Origin: Fibrobacter succinogenes
GTDB lineage: Bacteria > Fibrobacterota > Fibrobacteria > Fibrobacterales > Fibrobacteraceae
Direction: 5' to 3'
Assembly: GCA_902762795.1 (NCBI GenBank)
Contig: CACWPM010000039.1
Coordinates: forward strand, 1 to 53,305
DNA: 53,305 bases
The notes below the pieces were generated by a model. That model saw only the letters and a program-made list of their open reading frames with translations, was not told the DNA's origin and made no database searches. The first letter of the stretch is position 1; each line of letters starts with the position of its first letter. Shown here piece by piece: positions 43,101-50,819 of this stretch. The position numbers and the translations under genes were made by a program.

Positions 43101-43906
43101 CAGACAAAGCGGCTATAATGCCAGCCGATATGCGGCGAATAGAACCGGCAAGTGTATTCGGGAATGGAATCGCCCTTCTTGAACTGATCGATCAGCGCGC
43201 TCGCCGAAAAATGCTGGATAAAGGCATCCCTGAATTCCTTATCGACAAGCTGTTTTGCGATCCTTTCGACAACAGCATCATACGAAGGAAAGTTGGAACC
43301 AAACGAATCGCTTATATCCACCGACTCGCCATCGACAATCTGGATAAAAGGCCGGATAATTTTACCTTCCGAAAGGTTCACCCTGAAATATCCATACGCC
43401 TTGTCGAGAATAGCCTTTCCGTAAAGCTTTTCATTCAAGGCCACTCGCAGACGCTCGCGCTTGGAATCCAAGTCCATCGCGCCGATTTCTTTGCGCAATT
43501 TCTCCTCGGCTGTTTTCTGGATCAGCGCAAGCTCCGTGATATCCCGATGCCAGCCTTCAAGCCTTATTCCCTTCGTATATTTATAATTGCGGTTCCCCCC
43601 GCACCGAACGAAGCGGACTCTTCCATCGGGAGAATGCCAAGGGTACTGAATTTCGGCATAATCGCCGTCGCTCATTTTGTCGACATACGACTTGACTTCG
43701 GCAAAATGCTCCGGGTCAATACAGTCGAACCAGGCATGAAAAATATCTTCTTCGGAAGCATCACCTGCAACACCAAGCAACTTGAGCATGATTTCGTCAG
43801 CGTACATTCGCGGTGCACGGCCGTCATCAATTTCGACAGCCCAAATTCCAACACCCACGCCGTCCAAAATATTCGTCGTCAACGGTATCATGTTTTTCCC
43901 AGTCAT
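40124..43906 (-). CDS. Cytoplasmic multi-PAS/GAF hybrid histidine kinase
   Basis: 1260 residues with no membrane helix. An N-terminal PAS (about 8-130, WHSPDGRVRFVRCGG) and a GAF-like domain (about 292-449, YAADRAYILECAKEREYLSS onward) are visible. Three consecutive PAS-like repeats follow, each starting with D/EYxxxYYxDLE, near 465, 602 and 735. HisKA (LSNMSHDIRTPMNAIVGF, about 894), HATPase (NVLSNAIKYTHSGG; GTGLGMSI) and a receiver (VLLVEDNEMNRQIA; LILMDIQMPVMDGY) complete it. Its kinase and receiver parts are close paralogues of those of the next gene. The signal and target regulator are unknown. Confidence 0.9.
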   Translation of the reverse strand: MTGKNMIPLTTNILDGVGVGIWAVEIDDGRAPRMYADEIMLKLLGVAGDASEEDIFHAWFDCIDPEHFAEVKSYVDKMSDGDYAEIQYPWHSPDGRVRFVRCGGNRNYKYTKGIRLEGWHRDITELALIQKTAEEKLRKEIGAMDLDSKRERLRVALNEKLYGKAILDKAYGYFRVNLSEGKIIRPFIQIVDGESVDISDSFGSNFPSYDAVVERIAKQLVDKEFRDAFIQHFSASALIDQFKKGDSIPEYTCRFYSPHIGWHYSRFVCYVSKDEILGEYQAMMVAYNVSEQQKQDAAIRDCIDVLYKEKRSKDAIEDLLSSLASFYAADRAYILECAKEREYLSSTYEWCRKGVRSNKAGLQRLPMEYINPWIETLGDMDAVYLDSQNDEYGVWERLYSALPVLDVKCISVSTIVSSEQRYGFVVLDNPKESQKNFAVLKLVAGFVENEINRRKRMDEDAAVTSLLASDYSCIFYCDLEADLVTAHKLNTSIQKMLGNSLSEMTYSGAIEFIVSKIVAPENVDAVSRRLSVKNLKPLLQKKGVTSFEFLNYLDRFCECKVVTVNRKQKAFVIGFADKDELIRTARMHQKKIEQDLEIIDVLASEYSSVYYIDLEKDSITPYSMNKESESLFGRRFRSGVSYSKAFNEYVEGVVWERDRHMMREAGTIENIKKELSLQKTFITTYRGNVDGRPHYCEMKFVKVGNEFDSPKAVALGFAEKDDLILKDFVNDILYDDYVSIYFVNVEDNSFRTIKSSNVSWVDKRPLYSTYSYEIKKISSIVQDEFEQDWLKLSNLFYVQKFLKDADQREQEFKIASGEWLRAKFTTIERDDENEVVSFVLSFMLLSDEQVEKIELDAKIAEQNDLLEKQQVMLQRALSMAQSSDRAKTTFLSNMSHDIRTPMNAIVGFTGLAMAHIDEKGLVLDYLRKLRQSSNHLLSLINDVLDMSRIESGKMELSENDENLMDIIESLKDIVQADIDTKHLMFEVNVDVRNPGIKCDKLRLNQVLLNVLSNAIKYTHSGGLIALRVEEKKSARPGSADFEFRIRDNGMGMNAEFLKMIYEPFTRANSSTVSGIQGTGLGMSITKNIVEMMGGSIEIFSEENKGTEVVLNINFKLHDKNGVGSKLDLGKVSFSGKKVLLVEDNEMNRQIASDILADNGLVVFTAENGQEAVDLVKKSIPGQYNLILMDIQMPVMDGYAATRAIRSLENRRLSHIPIVAMTANAFEEDRRAALDAGMNEHISKPIDIDKMKYILSRFLKK

Positions 43907-43990
43907 AGCAGTCCCATATATCCCATTATAAAAATAATACCATTTATTAACAATATTTCAAACCAATGAAATTTTTACCCTTTTCCCATT

Positions 43991-44027
43991 AAAAAAGAAA
44001 TCCCGGACATCGTAAGACGTCCGGGAT
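43991..44027 (-). terminator. Terminator after the PRPP synthetase gene
   Basis: Minus-strand 12-bp stem ATCCCGGACGTC / GATGTCCGGGAT with a TTAC loop, followed by TTCTTTTTT. Confidence 0.85.
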
Positions 44028-44049
44028 CCGTTTCCATATACAACAAATA

Positions 44050-45216
44050 CTAGAAGAATGCAGGCGGCCAACGCGGGTTCTTGGAGGACATGTCGATCTT
44101 GTAGAAGTCCTTCTCGAAACGTCCATCGTCGAGACCGTACATCTGCATCACGTGGCGGGCAATCCACTTGCCGAGCTTCATCACAGTGAGTTTCTTGCGG
44201 AGGCGGCCCTGGCAGTCGCGGTTCATGATGTCCGGAAGAGTCGAAGTCGTGAGGATTTCGTCGATAGCCGGGCTGTTGAGCTTTTCGCGGGCCTCGGGAC
44301 TCGTGTGGAAGTGCGTCACGCCGAAGCAAACGCGGTTCGGGTTGCCCTTCTTGATGTGCTCGCAGCACTGCACGATGGTGGTACCCGTACGCACCATGTC
44401 GTCGAACACAATCACGTCCTTACCCTGGATTTCTTCGATGCTGATGTCGGAAAGTTCGGGGTTGAAGGTCATGCTGATTTCGCGTTCGCCTGTACGAACC
44501 TTGTCCATCACCACGCGTTTGCATTCCGGCAACTGGAGAGCGTCGAACACGGCGTTCATGAACGGGCGTGCGCCCTTGTCCGGAGAAACGATGACGAGGT
44601 TGTTGCCGTCCTTGCCAGTCTGGACAAAGTTGCTGTTCTTGATGTAGTGGGCATAGACGTCGGTCGGAATCAAGTTGTGGAAATGACCTTCGAAAATTTC
44701 GTTGAAGAGGTTCTGCACCTTGATGCTGTGGTTGTGGACAGTCACCACGGCATCGACACCAGCCTTCTTCAGGAGTTCGGCATAGAGAAGGCTCGTGAAT
44801 GCCTGGCCGTCAAACTTCTTGAGGTCGATATCCGGGCGATCCTTTTCAAGTTCGCCAATGCGGTGCGGGCCGCGGTCTTGGGCGCTGTAGAAAAGGTCCG
44901 GTTCCACGAGCACGACCTGTTCGGCACCGTTGTCCTTTGCGGCGCGGGCCAAAATACAGTTGCGCATGGCGTAGTCGTTGCGGCTACGTTCATGGTTCGA
45001 AACCGAGCAAATCAAAACAATCTTGCCTTCGAGGCGGCGACCGATATGGTCCATATCGTCCACGTCTAGTCCGTAACGGGGGCAGAATTCGGAGTTGGCG
45101 AAAGTCTTCAGGGAGACCACGTCGGAGATATCTTCACGGAGGCCGATGTACTGCGCCATGTCGATGGCAAACGGATCATCGGTAAAGTTACCGGTCACGA
45201 TAAAACGATCTGACAT
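44050..45216 (-). CDS. prs: Ribose-phosphate pyrophosphokinase (PRPP synthetase-like), long form
   Basis: 388 residues against about 315 for classical PRPP synthetases. The N-terminal half has LKTFANSEFCPRYGLDVDDM and LICSVSNHERSRNDYAMRN. The PRPP loop is VIVFDDMVRTGTTIVQCCEH, the type-I phosphoribosyltransferase motif, and VIVSPDKGA matches the P-D-x-G-A segment. It would transfer pyrophosphate from ATP to ribose 5-phosphate for nucleotide, His and Trp synthesis. The C-terminal 50 residues (GKWIARHVMQMYG ... RWPPAFF) are an extension. Some catalytic positions of the classical enzyme differ, so it could be a divergent class. A single gene with its own terminator. Confidence 0.85.
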   Translation of the reverse strand: MSDRFIVTGNFTDDPFAIDMAQYIGLREDISDVVSLKTFANSEFCPRYGLDVDDMDHIGRRLEGKIVLICSVSNHERSRNDYAMRNCILARAAKDNGAEQVVLVEPDLFYSAQDRGPHRIGELEKDRPDIDLKKFDGQAFTSLLYAELLKKAGVDAVVTVHNHSIKVQNLFNEIFEGHFHNLIPTDVYAHYIKNSNFVQTGKDGNNLVIVSPDKGARPFMNAVFDALQLPECKRVVMDKVRTGEREISMTFNPELSDISIEEIQGKDVIVFDDMVRTGTTIVQCCEHIKKGNPNRVCFGVTHFHTSPEAREKLNSPAIDEILTTSTLPDIMNRDCQGRLRKKLTVMKLGKWIARHVMQMYGLDDGRFEKDFYKIDMSSKNPRWPPAFF

Positions 45217-45387
45217 TTTCCTAGCCTTGATTTAAGGGTTTGAATGATTAGCCCAAATATAGTTAATATTGGCTAAAAGTTGCAAGGTAGAGTTCATCTG
45301 GATGGTTACGCTTGTATTTTCAGCCAACAATCTAGGCGAAATGGTAAAGTCTGGCAGAAAAGCACGCCCTGAAACCCTTGATCCATA

Positions 45388-45443
45388 TTGCAAGATTCCG
45401 ACAATTAGATTATATTAATCAAGAATGCGAAATTTTTCGCATT
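45388..45443 (+). promoter_or_regulatory. Promoter and 5'-end hairpin of the ATPase gene
   Basis: TTGCAA (45388-45393), a 17-nt spacer and TATATT (45411-45416), start near 45423. The RNA would open with a perfect 9-bp hairpin, AATGCGAAA / TTTCGCATT (45424-45443). A further copy of its 3' arm (TTTTTCGCAT) lies at 45447-45456, allowing an alternative pairing just before the ribosome site. Confidence 0.6.
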
Positions 45444-45468
45444 GAATTTTTTCGCATAGGGAGCCACC

Positions 45469-46533
45469 ATGAACCCGTTCAAATTCGGAACTATCGTAGA
45501 AGACGAATATTTCACGGATCGCGTGAACGAACTTGCGCAGATCAAGCAATTACTGAACAGCGAGAACCACCTCGTGCTAATATCCCCACGCAGATTCGGC
45601 AAGAGCAGCCTGGTAGCAAGGGCGCTTCGGCAGCTTGGCCGACCGTCCATGACCATCGACTTCATGAAAGTCCTGAATGTGGAAGATTTGGCTTCCCAAA
45701 TTTTACGCCAGGTGTTCCGGATACACAAATTCGAAAAGATCAAGCACCTTATGAAGCTTTTCCGCGTCATGCCCACGCTTTCCTTCAATCCGGTGACCGA
45801 AGGTATGGACGTGAGCTTCGTACCCTCGGTAGGAAAACCGTCCGCCATGTTGGAAGATTCCCTGGACTTATTGGAAAAGGTGTCTTCTGCAAAGAACCGA
45901 CTTATAGTGGTGTTCGACGAATTCCAAGAAGTGAATTCTATAGACAAAGCCCTGGCAAAGCAGCTGCGGGCCATCATACAACGGCAAAAAGGGTTGAATT
46001 ACGTGTTTATGGGCAGCCAGGAGACTATGATGGAGGAAATATTCGAAAAGAAAAAATCCCCATTTTTTCATTTTGGCGAACGCATGAACCTGAAGAAAAT
46101 TCCATACGAGGATTTCTATTCCTATGTAGAAAGTCGCCTGCCCAATATGCCAGCCGAGCGAAAGGCCGCCATCACAGGGGAAATTCTGAAATTTACGGAT
46201 GTGCACCCTTATTACACGCAGCAGCTCTCGGCTGCTGTCTATAACGCAATCGAGTACGGCAAAATTAAGGACAATCCTGTGGCCTACGCCATAAAAAAGC
46301 AGGTAGAGGAGCATTCCCTGAATTACGAGCGGCTCTGGGCGAACATGAACCGCACAGACCGCAAGGTGATGCTCGCGCTTGCCAATAGGCGCAACCCTAT
46401 GACCGACAGGTCGGTGGCCCCTAGCACTTTGTTCAGCGCCATCAAGCGCCTGCTGAAACAGGGGTACGTCATCAAGACCACGGGTTATGAACTCGAAGAC
46501 CCGTTCTTTGGCAAATGGATTTTGGGGAACTGA
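45469..46533 (+). CDS. P-loop ATPase of the ATPase_2/archaeal-type (STAND-like) family
   Basis: 354 residues. It begins MNPFKFGTIVEDEYFTDRVN, with the R-x-x-E motif of this family. Walker A is SPRRFGKSSL (about 41-50), Walker B is LIVVFDEFQEV, and an arginine-containing G-S-Q-E-T sensor segment follows (FMGSQETMMEEIF). The C-terminal 100 residues form a winged-helix-like tail (LANRRNPMT...TLFSAIKRLLKQGYVIKTT). These proteins are common in prokaryotes, often in mobile or defence-associated places, and mostly have unknown function. GGGAG lies 5 nt before the ATG. It lies beside the Cas6 remnant. Confidence 0.85.
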   Translation: MNPFKFGTIVEDEYFTDRVNELAQIKQLLNSENHLVLISPRRFGKSSLVARALRQLGRPSMTIDFMKVLNVEDLASQILRQVFRIHKFEKIKHLMKLFRVMPTLSFNPVTEGMDVSFVPSVGKPSAMLEDSLDLLEKVSSAKNRLIVVFDEFQEVNSIDKALAKQLRAIIQRQKGLNYVFMGSQETMMEEIFEKKKSPFFHFGERMNLKKIPYEDFYSYVESRLPNMPAERKAAITGEILKFTDVHPYYTQQLSAAVYNAIEYGKIKDNPVAYAIKKQVEEHSLNYERLWANMNRTDRKVMLALANRRNPMTDRSVAPSTLFSAIKRLLKQGYVIKTTGYELEDPFFGKWILGN

Positions 46534-46594
46534 AACATACCCCCCAAAAAAGAAAAAATCGAAGAAAAATCCCTCGACCTTTTCGACAACCTAT

Positions 46595-46623
46595 TTGACC
46601 TTTAGTGGACACTAGTGTATTCT
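46595..46623 (+). promoter_or_regulatory. Orphan promoter with a palindromic operator in its spacer
   Basis: TTGACC (46595-46600), a 17-nt spacer and TATTCT (46618-46623). The spacer contains the perfect palindrome ACACTAGTGT (46609-46618). The -10 box overlaps the stop codon of the Cas6 remnant on the other strand. No plus-strand gene follows for over 500 nt, so the promoter looks orphaned. A related sequence lies at the promoter of the GntR-type gene (50093-50113). Confidence 0.5.
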
Positions 46624-47035
46624 AGAGATTGACTAATCGTCGAAGGCGATAACGGCCACCGCCAAATGTGGTATTCTTGCCAACGGCCAGCTGCTCTCCC
46701 CACAGCAAAAGATTCACAACGAGCGGCGGCACGCTCTTTATTTGAACTCGCCCTGTAAATCCCGCACAAACTATCGACTGTTTTTGTCGAGAGCTAAAGC
46801 GTTTTCGAGACACGGACTTCGTCATGCAGCGACAGTCCAGCGACATAAAAGCATCCACAAAATCCGACAACGAACATGCGGAATCAAAAGGTATTTTGAG
46901 AGCACCACACAACAATTCTACACGATTGTACAAATTACGGGCAAACGCATCCTGGTCCCACACATCCAATATGCGCCCTCCATAAGCCTTGAGCGTCATC
47001 GGAGAATAGAGCTGCAATTCGACATCTTCCCGCCA
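46622..47035 (-). pseudogene. Cas6 C-terminal remnant (CRISPR pre-crRNA endoribonuclease)
   Basis: The frame begins right after an in-frame TGA at 47036 (residues WREDVELQLYSPMTLKAYGG) and runs 137 codons; the only early start is a TTG at 47017 without a ribosome site. It matches the C-terminal Cas6 domain: V-E-L-x-L-Y-S-P-M-T-L-K at the start, a FTGRVQIKS strand, and the RAMP glycine-rich loop VGKNTTFGGGRYRL at the end. The N-terminal ferredoxin-like half of a normal Cas6 (about 250-300 residues) is absent. No other cas gene or repeat array is in the window. Best read as a leftover of a deleted CRISPR-Cas locus. Confidence 0.7.
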
Positions 47036-47126
47036 TCACAAGACGAATTTTGAAACAGTTTATTTTATATAAAATATTTCATCTAAAACAGCCTTAGTCG
47101 AGTACAAACTTTATCCAAAACACAAA

Positions 47127-47153
47127 GAAACCGCCCCACACGGGAGCGGTTTC
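47127..47153 (-). terminator. Terminator after enolase
   Basis: Stem GAAACCGC-CCC with GGG-A-GCGGTTTC around an ACAC loop; T-rich on the minus strand after the stem. Confidence 0.75.
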
Positions 47154-47180
47154 TCTTAGCAATTTTCTTTAATCAGAAGA

Positions 47181-48620
47181 TTACTTCTTGCAGCCCTTCT
47201 TGCACGGAGCTTTCTTGGCCGGAGCAGCCTTGGAAGCCTTGGCACCCTTGCGCGGATCGCCAGCGTAGACAGCAGCCTTGCCGAGTTCTTCTTCGATGCG
47301 GAGCAAGCGGTTGTACTTGCAAACGCGGTCCGTACGGGAGAGAGAACCTGTCTTGATCTGGCCTGCGCCAGTACCGACAGCGAGGTCAGCAATGAAGGTG
47401 TCTTCGGTTTCGCCAGAACGGTGAGAAACGATCGGAGCATAGCCTTCGTTCTGAGCACGCTTGATAGCAGCGAGAGTTTCAGAAACAGAACCGACCTGGT
47501 TCACCTTGATAAGGATAGCGTTAGCGATACCAGCCTTGATACCTGCGTCGAAGATGGTCGGGTTCGTGACGAACAGGTCGTCACCCACGAGGTTGCACTT
47601 GCCACCGAGCTTTTCGGTCATGACCTTCCAGCCAGCCCAGTCAGCTTCATCGAGACCGTCTTCAATGGAGAAGATGGAGTACTTGTCGATGAGCTTTTCA
47701 TAGAGCTTGACCATTTCAGCAGACTTGAGAGTCTTCTTGGTGCTCTTCTTGAAGAAATAGGTCACCTTGCGCTTGTCATCAACGGACGGTTCGCCGTTTT
47801 CGAGCTTGTCAACGCAGAATTCAGAAGAAGCGACGTCAAGAGCGATCTTGATATCCTTGCCGAATTCGTAACCGGCATCTTCAGTAGCCTGCTTCAAAGC
47901 ACCGAGAGCCTTTTCGAGGGTCATCACGTCCTTGATTTCGTAACCGAACTTGTTCTTAGCCGGCTTGATAGCAACGCCAGGAGCAAAGCCACCTTCGTCA
48001 CCGACAGTCGTATCGAAACCACCCTTCTTGAGGACAGCCTTAAGAGCGTGGAAGATTTCGGTCACCATCTGGAGACCCTTGGAGAAAGTCTTTGCGCCAA
48101 CCGGAGCGATCATGAATTCCTGGAAGTCGATCGGAGCGGAAGAGTGAGCACCACCGTTAATCACGTTGCACATCGGGCACGGGAGGGTGAGCTTTTCAGT
48201 GCCATGAAGCTTGGCGATGTACTGGTAAAGCGGAAGCTTTGCGTCCTGAGCAGCAGCGCAGCAAACAGCCATGGAAACGCCGAGGATAGCGTTTGCACCG
48301 AGCGTGTTCTTGAGCATACGGTTGCCGTCGAGTTCGATCATAGCGTTGTCAACCGCGGTCTGGTCAGCCGGATCCATGTCGACAATCTTCTTAGCAATCT
48401 TGTTGTTGACGTTCTTCACGGCAGTGAGCGTGCCCTTGCCGAGATAAACTTCCTTGTTGCCGTCGCGAAGTTCGCAAGCTTCACGAACACCGGTAGATGC
48501 GCCGCTCGGAACAGCAGCGTGACCAACGATACCGTTGTCAAGAGTTACATCGACTTCGAGAGTCGGATTGCCACGAGAGTCAAGGATCTGACGAGCCCAA
48601 ACTTTAGCGATTTTAGCCAT
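47181..48620 (-). CDS. eno: Enolase with Lys/Ala-rich C-terminal tail
   Basis: 479 residues against about 430 usually. It has the full enolase set: [36 protein letters not shown], the GDEGGFAP loop, [18 protein letters not shown] with the Mg ligands, [26 protein letters not shown] with the catalytic Lys, and SHRSGETED. It converts 2-phosphoglycerate to phosphoenolpyruvate in glycolysis. The extra length is an insert near residues 225-245 ([14 protein letters not shown]) and a C-terminal tail [21 protein letters not shown], which is unusual. An AAGG site and a TATATT box precede the ATG. A single gene. Confidence 0.97.
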   Translation of the reverse strand: MAKIAKVWARQILDSRGNPTLEVDVTLDNGIVGHAAVPSGASTGVREACELRDGNKEVYLGKGTLTAVKNVNNKIAKKIVDMDPADQTAVDNAMIELDGNRMLKNTLGANAILGVSMAVCCAAAQDAKLPLYQYIAKLHGTEKLTLPCPMCNVINGGAHSSAPIDFQEFMIAPVGAKTFSKGLQMVTEIFHALKAVLKKGGFDTTVGDEGGFAPGVAIKPAKNKFGYEIKDVMTLEKALGALKQATEDAGYEFGKDIKIALDVASSEFCVDKLENGEPSVDDKRKVTYFFKKSTKKTLKSAEMVKLYEKLIDKYSIFSIEDGLDEADWAGWKVMTEKLGGKCNLVGDDLFVTNPTIFDAGIKAGIANAILIKVNQVGSVSETLAAIKRAQNEGYAPIVSHRSGETEDTFIADLAVGTGAGQIKTGSLSRTDRVCKYNRLLRIEEELGKAAVYAGDPRKGAKASKAAPAKKAPCKKGCKK

Positions 48621-48674
48621 TTTGTTAACCTTCTGTTAAAGTGAAAAAAATTTTTGTGTTTTAAATATAAAAAA

Positions 48675-48703
48675 GTGGTTAGTGATTAGTGGTTAGTGGT
48701 TAG
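48675..48703. repeat. Heptamer tandem repeat (GTGGTTA)4
   Basis: Four copies of GTGGTTA (the second is GTGATTA) in the enolase upstream region. Shorter copies of the same words occur at 7577-7594 and 17015-17025. Non-coding. Confidence 0.7.
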
Positions 48704-48756
48704 AAAAAAATGTGAAGATTTAGTGAATTCCGGTGTTTAACGATTATGCAAAAAAA

Positions 48757-50076
48757 TTACTTCTCTACAACATGCCCTGAGAGTTCACGGAAATCGCCTT
48801 TTTTATACAAGGTAATCCCCGGAGAAACCAAGTGAAACACGGACTGTTCTGCAAGCGTTTCCACGTTGAACTCGAAAGAATCTAGGCGATTGCGGTAGCT
48901 ATCCGTAGAGTTGTCGAACGAGACCATGTAAGGCGGGCGCGGAATCTTGCCCTGATTCACAAGCGATATCAGCTCAACTCCGACCTTGTCGTTAGACACA
49001 ACCCACGCATCCACAGGCGGGATTTTTTTCACGAGCGACATTAAAATCTGTCTATAACGGGCATGCGCACGCGGTTCTTGCATAAAGTCATAAGGACTCG
49101 CATGCGACGCATCAGTCGCTTCGAACACATCAAGCCCCACATTCTTGAGCCCTTTCAAGCGGTCCCTCGACCACATGCTCATGTGATACGGAGACACAAA
49201 GGCTATCCGCGTCAAGCCCTTTTTCTTCAAAAAACGCCCGACAATACGCCCCGGAAATTCACCAAAGGCAAGGTTAAAAAAAGCAAATCGCTTTTCTCTT
49301 TTCAACGCACGCGGAATGTCGTACAGCGGGTGCTCCCACCACACAGCCACAGGGAAACGCGTCGTCGCAAGCTTTGTAAATAACTTATTGATATTGAACA
49401 CAAGCATCGTCGAGACAATCACCCCAAAGCAGCCCCGGCAATCCTCCAGCTTGATGCGGTTGCCGTTAGCGTCCAAGAATACACCATCCTCTTCGAAATA
49501 GCCGAGCGCCTTGACGTTTAAGTTATTGCGGTGCGCTTCCACATACACTTTTCGCATAAACGAAAGTTCACGTTCGCCAAGGCAATTAAAGTCCCCGTTA
49601 GGGTTGCAACGCATAATCAAGAGGATTTCTTTTGTTTTAGAGACCGCCAACCGGGTATCGACAAAATAATAACGTCCTTGTCCTTTACGCTCCAAAGTTC
49701 CCTTTGCACGCAGCTGTTCCAGCGTACGCCGCATCGTCCCCAAAGTCGTCGAAAAAGACTGACACATATCCTTAATCGATGGGAGCGGATTACCGACCGA
49801 AATCTTTCCCGATTTCCAGTCCTCCAGCAGCAATCGCTCTGCGCGTTCCGTTTCGTTCTCGTGCGCAGACACTTCGATTTTAGGCTTCGCCCCCCAAAAA
49901 TACCCGTTGCCGTGCTCCGCATAAATTTTCCCCTGAGAAGCAAGCATCTTGTACGCACGGAAAACGGTGAACGTCGAAGCCCCCGAAGACGCAGCCACCT
50001 CGCGCACGGAAGGGAGCCGGTCCCCGTCCTTGAAATTGGACAATTCAATCCACTTGCAAAAATCTTCGACTTTCAT
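48757..50076 (-). CDS. GntR-type transcriptional regulator with two winged-helix domains and a PBP1-like sensor
   Basis: 439 residues. The ATG at 50076 is used because TTGAGG lies 7 nt upstream; a TTG at 50088 is part of that site. A first GntR-type winged helix (about 1-65: DGDRLPSVREVAASSGASTF, then TVFRAYKMLASQGKI) is followed by a second GntR-like winged helix (about 84-145: PLPSIKDMCQSFSTTLGTMR, RTLEQLRAKGTLERKGQGRY). The rest (about 155-435) is a periplasmic-binding-protein-like (LacI-type) domain with VDAWVVSNDKVGVELISL and FDNSTDSYRN. AraR-like proteins have one such head; two are unusual. It probably binds a sugar-like ligand and represses nearby genes. Confidence 0.82.
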   Translation of the reverse strand: MKVEDFCKWIELSNFKDGDRLPSVREVAASSGASTFTVFRAYKMLASQGKIYAEHGNGYFWGAKPKIEVSAHENETERAERLLLEDWKSGKISVGNPLPSIKDMCQSFSTTLGTMRRTLEQLRAKGTLERKGQGRYYFVDTRLAVSKTKEILLIMRCNPNGDFNCLGERELSFMRKVYVEAHRNNLNVKALGYFEEDGVFLDANGNRIKLEDCRGCFGVIVSTMLVFNINKLFTKLATTRFPVAVWWEHPLYDIPRALKREKRFAFFNLAFGEFPGRIVGRFLKKKGLTRIAFVSPYHMSMWSRDRLKGLKNVGLDVFEATDASHASPYDFMQEPRAHARYRQILMSLVKKIPPVDAWVVSNDKVGVELISLVNQGKIPRPPYMVSFDNSTDSYRNRLDSFEFNVETLAEQSVFHLVSPGITLYKKGDFRELSGHVVEK

Positions 50077-50092
50077 GGTGAGCCTCAAAAGA

Positions 50093-50113
50093 ACACTAGA
50101 TACACTATAGTGG
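50093..50113 (-). promoter_or_regulatory. Candidate operator at the GntR-type gene promoter
   Basis: ACACTAGA followed by the 10-bp palindrome CACTATAGTG (50103-50112), lying 17-37 nt before the ATG at 50076. It overlaps likely -10 sequence TATCTA on the minus strand. It resembles the palindromic site at 46609-46618, suggesting autoregulation. Confidence 0.4.
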
Positions 50114-50123
50114 AAAAATAGTT

Positions 50124-50819
50124 CTATTTCATCGGCATGAGCACGAAGTCATTAAGTTCCTTGCGGACTTCTTGCCAGAAGGGCATGTACTTGTCGAGCA
50201 GTGCGATGTAATCTTTATTGTGGTGGCGGACTTTTAGGTGCAGGAGTTCGTGCAGTATCACGTAATCCAGGCAGCGGATGGGCGTATGCGCCAAATGCAA
50301 ATTGAACCAGAGTTTGCCTACTGGGTTGCAACTCCCCCATTTGTTCTGCATGATTTTGGTCTGCCATCCGTTGCATTTTAGGTGCGTTTTCTTTTCCCAC
50401 GCAGGCAAACGCTTTTCAATTTCGACGACAAGCATTTCACGGAGTTTTTCGTTCACGTAGTTTTCTCGCTGTTGTGCGGTACTTGCTTCGCGAACAGTCA
50501 GAATCACATTTTGCCCGTCTATTACAAATCCATTTGCACGGTCATGTTCTACACGCAAATAATACTGGCGGCCGAAAATAAAAATGGATTCGCCGGAAAC
50601 ATATTCACGTTCGCTCAAGCGCGCCTGATTTGCAAATTTTTCTTGTTGGCGTTTAATCCAGGCAACCTTGGTGCGCACAAAAATCTTGATGGATTCGTCA
50701 GAAAGGTTCAGCGGTGCAGAAATTCGCACAGCGCCATCGGGCGGCATCACCGAGAGGTGAATGTTCTTGATATCCTTTTTTGTAACAGCAACTGTAATGC
50801 CCGACACTTGCATCCGCAT
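50124..50819 (-). CDS. YgjP/WLM-like zinc metalloprotease (M48-type, DUF45)
   Basis: 231 residues. The zinc site is H190-E191-x-x-H194 in HELLHLKVRHH, with H200 as a possible third ligand, preceded by WGSC (161-164) and a Q-N-K-W-G-S-C motif typical of YgjP-like proteins. The N-terminal 100 residues have the beta-strand pattern of DUF45. No signal peptide, so cytoplasmic. It overlaps the hsdR stop by one base (TAATG), and such genes are often linked to type I restriction loci. Its cellular role is unknown; peptide or DNA-protein crosslink cleavage is only a possibility. Confidence 0.88.
   Translation of the reverse strand: MRMQVSGITVAVTKKDIKNIHLSVMPPDGAVRISAPLNLSDESIKIFVRTKVAWIKRQQEKFANQARLSEREYVSGESIFIFGRQYYLRVEHDRANGFVIDGQNVILTVREASTAQQRENYVNEKLREMLVVEIEKRLPAWEKKTHLKCNGWQTKIMQNKWGSCNPVGKLWFNLHLAHTPIRCLDYVILHELLHLKVRHHNKDYIALLDKYMPFWQEVRKELNDFVLMPMK

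Noticed and set aside
42446-43969. Plus-strand 507-residue open frame
   Set aside because: Antisense to the soluble hybrid kinase, whose domains are clear.
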